Shown in pieces: positions 32,546-38,982 of a stretch of 38,982 nt of DNA; the stretch's first letter is position 1, and every line of letters starts with the position of its first letter. Source of the DNA: JBNKFQ01 sp050289385 (GTDB lineage Bacteria > Pseudomonadota > Gammaproteobacteria > Pseudomonadales > Porticoccaceae); NCBI GenBank assembly GCA_050289385.1, contig JBNKFQ010000180.1, positions 1 to 38,982 on the forward strand, read 5' to 3'. Both the position numbers and the translations under genes were made by a program. The notes beneath the pieces are model-generated. The model was not told the DNA's origin. It was given only the letters and a program-made list of their open reading frames with translations, and did not search any database.

Positions 32546-33907
32546 GTGAAAAAACAAAGCCGGCACACAAAATCTGACGGTACAGCCGACCCGAGGCCCG
32601 AAGTTGCGGCAGGGTTGCCGGGTGCTGCATCTCAAGTCCATAAAATGTTGTACAAGGCGGGAATTGATCCAAATCGGCTGTCGATTCTTCATCTTGGCCG
32701 ACCACCTCAACAACTCAAAAACCGGACTCCCCGTTGGGTTAGGCGAATGGCAGTGGGCTATCTGCTCTGGCTCGCGTTATTCCTGATCGATAAATTGGGT
32801 GTTGAACTGCCCGTCTATGTGGATGCCCTGTTTTCGCTCGTGGTTGGGCTCATGGTCATTCAGGTGGCCTGCCAGGTTCTGGTTACCGCTACCGAGCGTT
32901 TCGCTGCAAGAATGCGCTGGACCCATTACGTAGCCGGAACCGTTGCCGAAATACTCTCTACCTTGCCGGAGTGTGTTGTTATTGCGTTTCTGGTGCCGGT
33001 TAGCCCACTCGCAGCCCTGGTGGTCGCGATGGTCACAATTTACAACAATGCGCTGGTGTTCAGTATTTACTCCTATTTTTTGCCCCGCAACCAGCATGGC
33101 AAGTTCTTGATGCCCAAACCCATTACCGATGCCGGCACACAAATACTGATCGCCGGTGGTGTGCTTGGCCTGGTTATCGGCCTGGTAATGCTGATTTTTT
33201 CGTCCATTGAACACCCCAAGCACGCCTTCCAGGCCATTGATCTGTCTGTGGTTGCGGTATTTCTGCTGGCCATCTTTGTTATCTATATATACAAACTGGT
33301 GCGGGCTCTCGGGCATGAGGAAGAAGAGGTGCATGCCACACTTGAATTAACCGAGGATGAAGTCGCGCTTCGAAAACAACTGGCCTTCAAACATGTCAGG
33401 AAAAGCGGGCTACCGATAATCTTTTTGCTGTTGGCGCTTGGTATTCTCGGGGCATTTCTGGGTGGTGAGGCGGTGGCGAAGTTCGCTTCCCTGGCGATTG
33501 ATGGCCTTGGTCTGAACGGGATTGTTGCCGCAATTATTCTGGCGGGTTTTGCCGGTATGAGTGAATATGTCATTTTATGGACCTCCCACCGCAAACAGGA
33601 GTACGGCATTGCACTGGCAAATGCATTTGGCGGAATCGCCCAGGTATTATTTCTGATCGTGCCTTTTACGTTTGCCGCTATCGCTTTTTACCAGACTTTC
33701 GTCAATCCCGGTCATTCCGATTTCCCAATTTCGTTTACCGTGCCAAATATTCTGTTGTTTATATTTCTGTTTCCAACATTCCACACACTGGCGGCGTTGC
33801 TGGAAAACGACCACACCATGGATATTCTTGATACGGTTATCATGGTTTCAATCGTGGGTTTGCTCCTTTTGTTATTGGTCACTTACGGTGTGCCAACTGC
33901 ATATTGA
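32546..33907 (+). CDS. Cation antiporter of the Ca2+/cation (CaCA/NCX-like) superfamily
   Basis: A 453-residue integral membrane protein with about ten to eleven hydrophobic segments in two halves, separated by an acidic loop (EEEEVHATLELTEDE, 258-272). Each half carries an alpha-repeat-like motif. The first is GTVAEILSTLPECVVI, 131-146, with the Pro-Glu pair. The second is GFAGMSEYVILWTSHRKQEYG (in part), 334-354, followed by ALANAFGGIAQV. This is the layout of Na+/Ca2+ exchangers, but ion specificity is not certain. A soluble N-terminus of about 65 residues precedes the first helix. GTG start at 32546 with AAGGAA upstream. Confidence 0.75.
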   Translation: MKKQSRHTKSDGTADPRPEVAAGLPGAASQVHKMLYKAGIDPNRLSILHLGRPPQQLKNRTPRWVRRMAVGYLLWLALFLIDKLGVELPVYVDALFSLVVGLMVIQVACQVLVTATERFAARMRWTHYVAGTVAEILSTLPECVVIAFLVPVSPLAALVVAMVTIYNNALVFSIYSYFLPRNQHGKFLMPKPITDAGTQILIAGGVLGLVIGLVMLIFSSIEHPKHAFQAIDLSVVAVFLLAIFVIYIYKLVRALGHEEEEVHATLELTEDEVALRKQLAFKHVRKSGLPIIFLLLALGILGAFLGGEAVAKFASLAIDGLGLNGIVAAIILAGFAGMSEYVILWTSHRKQEYGIALANAFGGIAQVLFLIVPFTFAAIAFYQTFVNPGHSDFPISFTVPNILLFIFLFPTFHTLAALLENDHTMDILDTVIMVSIVGLLLLLLVTYGVPTAY

Positions 33908-34036
33908 AATAGGTTGCTCAACAGACAAATTTGCTGTATTTGTCCGATTATGTCCTGTTTCGGTCTTGATTCTGTCTTGCTCTCGCTACTTTCCGGGGCT
34001 ACATTGACCGATATTCACATCGACAGGTACAGTGAC

Positions 34037-34591
34037 ATGACTGCCGGAAAAGTATTATTGGTTATCGACGTTCAGGATTCGTTTTATAAAATGCCCTATT
34101 GGACAGATGAGGGCTTCGAAGAGTATAAACAGCGGCAAAACGGGATTATCCGTTATGCCAGAAGTGAAGACATGCCAGTGATTCACGTTATACATAATGA
34201 ATCTGCAGGTCCTTTTGCAAAAGGGTCGGGGTTGGATAAAAGCATGGATTGGGTTGACCGACGGCCGGAGGATCCGGAGTTTCGCAAGACTGTGCACAAT
34301 GCTCTGACCGAAAGTGGCCTTTCTGAATGGCTGGGAAATAATCGTATCAGTGAGATTATGGTAAGCGGTTTGCGTACGGAGCAGTGTTGTGAAACCACTG
34401 CGCGGGTAGCCAGTGATTTGGGTTTTGATGTTGAGTATGTGGTGGATGCAACACATACATTTCCTATGGTTCACCCGGAGAACGGAAAAATATTCACACA
34501 GGGCGAAGTCAGGGAAAAGACCGTATTGGTTCTTGCAAAGCGATTTGCGAAAGTAACTTATGTCAAAGACTATGCAGCAATGGCCGATTAA
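34037..34591 (+). CDS. Isochorismatase-family cysteine hydrolase
   Basis: A 184-residue hydrolase of the isochorismatase-like family. The Asp-Lys-Cys catalytic set is visible: Asp11 in VIDVQDSF, Lys84 in EFRKTVHNAL and Cys117 in GLRTEQCCETTAR. Members include nicotinamidases and other amidases; the substrate is unknown. The ATG at 34037 starts the conserved core; upstream in-frame codons are unrelated. The last 32 bp overlap the GlxA-type regulator in another frame, so the pair is transcribed together. In many bacteria such hydrolases are encoded next to GlxA regulators that probably control them. Confidence 0.87.
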   Translation: MTAGKVLLVIDVQDSFYKMPYWTDEGFEEYKQRQNGIIRYARSEDMPVIHVIHNESAGPFAKGSGLDKSMDWVDRRPEDPEFRKTVHNALTESGLSEWLGNNRISEIMVSGLRTEQCCETTARVASDLGFDVEYVVDATHTFPMVHPENGKIFTQGEVREKTVLVLAKRFAKVTYVKDYAAMAD

Positions 34592-35549
34592 TTCAGGTTC
34601 TGATAAACCCGGAAACGTCTATCTGGTTGTTCTTCCGGAAGTTCACTTGCTGGATTTCGCGGGGCCAGCTCAGGTACTGGCGCACGAAAGGCTGGTTGAG
34701 GCACCAGCAGTTCATTACGTCAGCAGTCGTCCGAATGTGATCGCCGCCCAGGGGTTGGCGCTTACCGATTTACAGCCTTTGCCGAATTCGGTTGCGCCAA
34801 AAAGTTGGGTTGTGTTGATTGGTTTTGCCAAAGCACACGAATTGATAAACAGCCGGCCAGCAAAAGAAACAGTTGCCTGGTTGAAACGTCAGGACTGGCA
34901 GAATATAACCTTGTGCTCAGTCTGTTCTGGCGCCTTGTTATTGGCAAAAGCCGGTTTGCTAGCCGACAAAAAGTGCACCACTCATCACGCATTGCTAGAT
35001 CTGCTGAAACGAATTTCACCATCAGCAAAAGTGCAGGAAGACCGGCTTTTTGTAAATGATCAAAATATCTGGAGTAGCGCTGGTATTTCGACAGGCATCG
35101 ATCTGTGCCTGCATATGGTATCAATAACATGGGGCCATCGTATCGCCAACGAAATTGCACGGGATCTTTTGCTTTACCATCGCAGGGATGGCCACGAGTC
35201 GCAAAACAGCGTTTGGTTACAGTTCAGAAATCATCTTAATCATCGGGTACATAAGGTTCAGGATCTGATCGCACAGCGACCGGACTGCAAATGGAATATA
35301 GAGCAACTTGCATCCGAAGTTCATGTCAGTCCACGCCATCTGGCACGTTTGTTTCATGACGAAACAGGATTGAGTATAGGTGATTATCAGCAGCAGTTAA
35401 GGTTGTCGTTGGCAGAACAGTGGCTGCAATTCAGCGAATACACCATTGAGCAGATTGCTGAAAAGTCCGGCTTTGGGTCGACCCGGCAGTTTCGCCGCAT
35501 CTGGGCGAAATGGCGGCCGGGTGTGCCCAGTGAGGGTAGACGAAATTGA
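34560..35549 (+). CDS. GlxA-type transcriptional regulator (DJ-1/PfpI plus AraC HTH)
   Basis: A 329-residue regulator with two domains. The N-terminal DJ-1/PfpI-like domain (about 17-190) has VVLPEVHLLDFAGPAQVL and the nucleophile-elbow-like VCSGALLLAKAGLL. The C-terminal AraC-type DNA-binding domain (about 230-325) has two helix-turn-helix units, the first around IEQLASEVHVSPRHLARLF and the second around IEQIAEKSGFGSTRQFRRIW. The effector is unknown. The ATG at 34560 lies inside the isochorismatase gene; a second in-frame ATG follows at 34572. The probable target is its own operon. Confidence 0.9.
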   Translation: MSKTMQQWPINSGSDKPGNVYLVVLPEVHLLDFAGPAQVLAHERLVEAPAVHYVSSRPNVIAAQGLALTDLQPLPNSVAPKSWVVLIGFAKAHELINSRPAKETVAWLKRQDWQNITLCSVCSGALLLAKAGLLADKKCTTHHALLDLLKRISPSAKVQEDRLFVNDQNIWSSAGISTGIDLCLHMVSITWGHRIANEIARDLLLYHRRDGHESQNSVWLQFRNHLNHRVHKVQDLIAQRPDCKWNIEQLASEVHVSPRHLARLFHDETGLSIGDYQQQLRLSLAEQWLQFSEYTIEQIAEKSGFGSTRQFRRIWAKWRPGVPSEGRRN

Positions 35550-35725
35550 GCTTAAATGAACAGGCACATGTGTCTAATTCAAATTTGGTTCAAATTCCGA
35601 GGTTTGGGCTCTGGCCGAAGTCTATGGCACTTACAGGGAAAACGCCGGTTTTTACCCTTGCTGGTATTTATCCGGCTTTATCGAGAATGTGGCTCAGATC
35701 TAAATTTAAAGTATGAGGCATCACG

Positions 35726-35754
35726 TTGACACGCCTGATATCAGTCAATAGCAT
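35726..35754 (+). promoter_or_regulatory. Candidate sigma70 promoter of the broken phosphoesterase gene
   Basis: A perfect -35 TTGACA (35726-35731) and a weak -10 TAGCAT (35749-35754) are separated by 17 bp, 33 bp before the start codon. The rest of the 237-bp gap after the GlxA-type gene shows nothing recognisable. Confidence 0.5.
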
Positions 35755-35786
35755 ACCTCCTCTTTAATAACTGTAGAGATAACACA

Positions 35787-36746
35787 ATGAAAATCACCTG
35801 GCGCCCGGTACCATCGCTTTTGGCGATTCTTGCCGCAGTTGGGCTGACTGCTTGTGGCGGCTCTCCGTCGGTTTATCAAGATAGTCGCTTTACGATTGCC
35901 GTGTTGCCAGATACGCAAAATTACGTTGATTTTGTCCATCAGCGTGCCGAAGGCTTTCCTTTTGATGCCCGTGACATGTTTTTACAGCAAATGCAAAATG
36001 TCGTAGAAAATGTCCAGAGCCAAGGAGGGGAGATTGCTTTTGTTTCGCACCTCGGCGACGTGTGGCAGCATGGATCGCTGGAGATTGATCCCGCACATGC
36101 TCGGGAAGGCTTTAGAGCATTGCCGAATCCACCACAGCTTGAGAAGAGGCGTTTTCTGCCCACCTCGAAAGTACAATAAATTGAAATTCCAGCCGTGCGC
36201 GAAGGTTTTGATATGTTGTCCGGCAAGGTGCCGTTTTCGGTCGCAGCAGGCAATCATGACTATGATTCGCTCTGGATTTCACCCCCATACCCTGATGACA
36301 ATAATGCGAAGCTAACACATGAAGCGCATTTCGGTGGACTTTCCAACTTCAAATCTGTGTTTGGCGATCAGTCATCCTTCTTTAAAAACCAGTCATGGTA
36401 TATTGCATCCAATAAGGTCTATCAGATTCTATCGGATTACCAGGATCGTTGGCAGACAGCTCTGGATGCTGGTGTAGAGGATGAAAATTTCAAAGGCGTC
36501 AGGGGAGTTGGTGACGGCTGGTTGCGGTTGATGCAATTCGATATGAGTGGCGAGGTGCCCTCTGTTCACGTTCGCACCTATTCAACATTTTATAAGGATA
36601 TCAGTACAAACATTCCGGAATATGCGCAATGGTACCGGGCGCACGAAAAACCGAATCTTTCCGATGAAGAGTTCAATGCTCAGGAAAATTTTGTAATACA
36701 ACTGACGGATTTCCGCGCACGCTTTGATCAAGCGGTAGTGGAATAG
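35787..36746 (+). pseudogene. Degraded metallophosphoesterase lipoprotein gene
   Basis: A single frame broken by TAA at 36177-36179. The first 130 codons have a lipoprotein signal (LTAC lipobox around Cys23), the metal motif AVLPDTQNY and SHLGDVWQHG. After the stop, the same frame continues with AAGNHDYDSLW and family-like C-terminal text (ILSDYQDRW, VHVRTYSTFY, QLTDFRARF). The later His and GHxH metal-binding motifs of calcineurin-like phosphoesterases are missing: SWYIAS runs directly into NKVYQIL. This suggests an in-frame deletion of roughly a hundred codons. With both defects, no active enzyme is expected. The gene converges on tatD, 13 bp away. Confidence 0.85.
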
Positions 36747-36759
36747 ACGTATTTTTTTG

Positions 36760-37560
36760 CTACGGGATCCTGAAAACTCGCCGGGTTGTACGGCAGGTTT
36801 CGTCAGCGATAATTGCAATGTCTTTTGGGTAGTGGTCTGCTACACCTTGCAAAACATATGGCAAGTATGATGGTTCGTTACGACGGCTTTTGGGTTTTGG
36901 CTTAATCGTTCGCGGCAATAGATACGGTGCATCGGTTTCCAGCATCAGTCGTTCAAGTGGAATATTGTGCACCAGCCGTTGCAGTTCCAGTCCGCGCCGT
37001 TCATCACATATCCAGCCAGTAATGCCAATGTGCAAGTCCAGATCCAGGTAGTTAAACAACGTTTTTTGGTCACCGGTAAAACAGTGAATGACACCATCTG
37101 CCAGGTGGTCGCGATATTCTCTGATAATTTCCAGTTGCCGTTTGCTGGCATCGCGCTCATGCATAAAAACCGGGAGTTTTATTTCCGCGGCGAGTTCCAG
37201 CTGGGCTGCAAATGCCTTTTCCTGATCGGCAGGTTCTGAATAATTGCGGTTGAAGTCCAGCCCCGTTTCTCCGATTGCTTTTACCTGGGGCAGGGCAGCC
37301 AGGTCGCGCAATACTGATACAGTGTTGCCGGTAAATGTTTTGGCGTCGTGAGGGTGTACTCCTGCGGTGCAGTACAACATACCGGGAAACTGTTCTTCAT
37401 AATTTTCGCACAGCTTTGCCACGGTTTCGCTGGTGTTTGTGCAGGTTCCTGTCAAAATACAGGCTTCCACACCTGCATCAAGTGCGCGTTGTAATACTGC
37501 TTCGCGGTCTGCGTCGAAAGCGTTGTTGGCCAGGTTGACGCCGATGTCAATAGTTTTCAT
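36760..37560 (-). CDS. tatD: TatD-family metal-dependent hydrolase (DNase)
   Basis: A 266-residue TIM-barrel hydrolase closely resembling E. coli TatD rather than YcfH/YjjV: it begins DIGVNL and contains TGWICDERRGLEL and DAPYLLPRTIKPKP. Metal-binding residues include Glu98 (GETGLD), His134 (FMHERD), His159 (HCFTG) and Asp210 (ETDAPY). TatD has 3'-5' exonuclease activity on DNA and RNA and is unrelated to Tat export in function. No tatABC genes are adjacent. The ATG is 19 bp after the upstream glycosyltransferase stop and lacks a clear Shine-Dalgarno. Confidence 0.93.
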   Translation of the reverse strand: MKTIDIGVNLANNAFDADREAVLQRALDAGVEACILTGTCTNTSETVAKLCENYEEQFPGMLYCTAGVHPHDAKTFTGNTVSVLRDLAALPQVKAIGETGLDFNRNYSEPADQEKAFAAQLELAAEIKLPVFMHERDASKRQLEIIREYRDHLADGVIHCFTGDQKTLFNYLDLDLHIGITGWICDERRGLELQRLVHNIPLERLMLETDAPYLLPRTIKPKPKSRRNEPSYLPYVLQGVADHYPKDIAIIADETCRTTRRVFRIP

Positions 37561-37579
37561 GATTCATGAGTTTCAAATT

Positions 37580-38860
37580 TCAGGGGTTATCGATAGTGGT
37601 GGCCGTATTGTCTTGCTCCTCGACCGCAATGGTTTTTAAACGATTTTTTGCCTCTATCCATCGGCTCATATACAAGGTGCTGCGATGGTGATGGTGACGT
37701 AGCATGGCTCCGGTAAAATTGGCAAGACGGTTTTCAGTGATCTTGTCCCGGTGGCTTTGTATGCGTTCGATCAATTCCTTGCTCAGTCGTTGCCTGTTAT
37801 ACACCTGTTCAATGATGTCAAAGCCATGGCGTTGTGCCTGCTGCCATTGCCTGGCGTCCTGATACAGGCGGACAGCGTCGTTGGCAAATTTTTCCCAATC
37901 GTCGGCGATCAACCCGCCCCAGGGCAGGCCGCCGCTCATGGCTTCGGCAGCAATGGTTGTGGCAACGCTCGGCGTTCCGCAGACCATACCGTCGATCAGC
38001 TTGCCTTTGATACCCGCGCCGAAACGCAGCGGGGCAAGGTTTATCCGCGCGCTTTTCATCACGTCGTGAGCATTATCCGCGCGACCCAACACATGAAATC
38101 CTTCAGCGGGTGCGTGTAATGCCATCACTTTGTCCGTGGCGTAGGCGCCATATATATTTAGTCTTGCTTTTGGCATCAGTGCGCGAATGGCGGGCCAGAT
38201 TGTCTGTTTTAACCACAGAACCGCGTCCCAATTGGGTGCATGACGAAAGTTGCCAATAGAGATAAAGTCCTGCCGTTGTTCAAACGAGGGTAAGCGTTCG
38301 CTGTCAAGTGGCCCATCAAGCATAAACGGGCAGTGGTGCAATAGGTTTTTATTAACACCGAATTCCTTTTGCAACAGCTCCATTTCGTTGTCAGAGATCA
38401 TCAATGTGAGGTCGGATCGATAAATGGCAGCAATTTCCCGTTGCGCCATTTCACCGAACAGGTCGCTTTTGGTTACTGGCCGGTTTTGCTTGTGCGCCTG
38501 GTGTCGGGCGTGGCGCAGCGAATGCAGATCTTCGGTATCTATCAAACGAAGTGCATCGGGACAATGCTCCTCAACTCGCCAGCCAAATTGTTCTTCTGTT
38601 ATGTAGCGGTCAAACATGACGACATCGGGTTTTAAATCCGCTACGTAGCGGTCAAAACTGGCGTTGTTTATTTCGATGGCAGAGCAGGTGACACCCATGC
38701 CGTCGAGATCGGCCATATAGTCTGTTGGTGATGCCGCAGAGGCAAAGTGAACCTGCCAGCCTTGGTCGAGGAAGCAAGACATGAGTTCCATTATGCGTGT
38801 GCCGGCGGCAGAGGAGTTGGGCTCGGGCCAGACGTAGCCAAGTATCAACAGACGAGTCAT
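37580..38860 (-). CDS. Glycosyltransferase (GT-B fold, GT4-like)
   Basis: A 426-residue GT-B glycosyltransferase. The N-terminal part begins LLILGYVWPEPNSSAAGTR, a sugar-acceptor-side pattern of GT4 enzymes. The C-terminal nucleotide-sugar half has FISIGNFRHAPNWDAVLWL, LNIYGAYATDKV and FGAGIKGKLIDGMVCGTPSVAT. It probably builds a surface polysaccharide or glycolipid; donor and acceptor are unknown. ATG at 38860 follows a GGATAAG-like site. A His-rich stretch (RHHHHRS) lies in the C-terminal extension. It precedes tatD on the same strand. Confidence 0.85.
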   Translation of the reverse strand: MTRLLILGYVWPEPNSSAAGTRIMELMSCFLDQGWQVHFASAASPTDYMADLDGMGVTCSAIEINNASFDRYVADLKPDVVMFDRYITEEQFGWRVEEHCPDALRLIDTEDLHSLRHARHQAHKQNRPVTKSDLFGEMAQREIAAIYRSDLTLMISDNEMELLQKEFGVNKNLLHHCPFMLDGPLDSERLPSFEQRQDFISIGNFRHAPNWDAVLWLKQTIWPAIRALMPKARLNIYGAYATDKVMALHAPAEGFHVLGRADNAHDVMKSARINLAPLRFGAGIKGKLIDGMVCGTPSVATTIAAEAMSGGLPWGGLIADDWEKFANDAVRLYQDARQWQQAQRHGFDIIEQVYNRQRLSKELIERIQSHRDKITENRLANFTGAMLRHHHHRSTLYMSRWIEAKNRLKTIAVEEQDNTATTIDNP

Positions 38861-38970
38861 GTCTTATCCATATTCTTGCATCAGGGAATGATAATGTACG
38901 GTGTTTAGGGGCCGTTAACAATTACCCAGCAGGCGCTGCCGGAGTCCATTTTTTTCCTCAGCAAGGCAGA

Positions 38971-38982
38971 ATGAGCGTGGTG
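38971..38982 (+). CDS. Possible start of a gene cut by the window edge
   Basis: ATG at 38971 follows AAGGCAGA at 38963-38970 and begins M-S-V-V before the window ends. Four codons are too few to identify anything. The 110 bp before it, divergent from the glycosyltransferase gene, show no clear promoter. Confidence 0.25.

Noticed and set aside
33925..33945. GACAAAT...ATTTGTC inverted repeat after the antiporter gene
   Set aside because: Short AT-rich stem without a T-run; compatible with chance.
12999..36180. Recoding of TAA as a sense codon, since two genes carry in-frame TAA
   Set aside because: TAA serves as the normal stop in many intact genes of the window, for example pepN and nadK.
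1..38982. CRISPR array, prophage, integron or defence island
   Set aside because: No repeat-spacer pattern of 24-40 bp, no integrase, no phage structural genes and no known defence genes were seen on either strand.

Overview
The window reads as chromosomal DNA of a gammaproteobacterium of the Pseudomonadales/Cellvibrionales type (inference). Indicators are ribosome modulation factor (rmf), the 1.6-kDa-residue-class large NAD-glutamate dehydrogenase, PepN, RlmKL, a YeaC-like DUF1315 protein and a moxR/DUF58/DUF4381/batA/batB/batD operon. As I recall it, the grouping nadK-rhomboid-DUF2797-pepN / moxR-bat / gdhB / pyrD-rmf-rlmL resembles Pseudomonas gene neighbourhoods. No phage, integrase, complete insertion sequence or CRISPR array is visible. 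Most of the window is housekeeping, so the unusual content lies in intergenic DNA and in two broken genes.

Layout. 1-1747: a GC-rich segment at the edge, then sixA and a CHAD gene behind a PHO-box-like promoter. 1755-3661 (minus): dapC-nth. 3869-4780: a TIGR01777 epimerase. 4777-5970 (minus): queD-DUF503-thpR. 6112-6367: tRNA-Val(TAC) and tRNA-Asp(GTC), then a strong terminator. 6538-9568: nadK, rhomboid protease, DUF1315, DUF2797. 9699-14142: pepN and a CocE/NonD hydrolase broken by an in-frame stop. 14278-21504 (minus): the six-gene moxR/bat operon. 21763-26619: gdhB. 26843-27871: pyrD. 28001-28207 (minus): rmf. 28513-31197: rlmL, a glutaredoxin-like gene and an S4 RNA-binding gene, tightly packed. 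31236-35549: CN-hydrolase, YtoQ, a CaCA-type antiporter, an isochorismatase-like hydrolase and an overlapping GlxA-type regulator. 35787-36746: a degraded metallophosphoesterase lipoprotein gene. 36760-38860 (minus): a glycosyltransferase gene and tatD.

Functional links. sixA and CHAD probably belong to a phosphate/polyphosphate response. queD, DUF503 and thpR are all plausibly RNA-related, and they sit beside tRNA-Asp(GTC), a queuosine-type tRNA. The moxR/bat genes encode an AAA+ ATPase with membrane-anchored von Willebrand-A proteins. pyrD, rmf and rlmL link pyrimidine synthesis, ribosome hibernation and rRNA modification.

The most unusual signal is a set of short arrays with a 7-bp period just downstream of stop codons, at 9583-9670, 14149-14169 and 26624-26831, and perhaps at 15984-16018. 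Two of them have inverted partners that could form long hairpins. Other points of interest are a REP-like inverted repeat at 14177-14234, a 17-bp-arm hairpin at 28328-28395, a 3 x 14 bp array between the tRNA genes, an atypical cysteine cluster in Nth, and the two broken genes.
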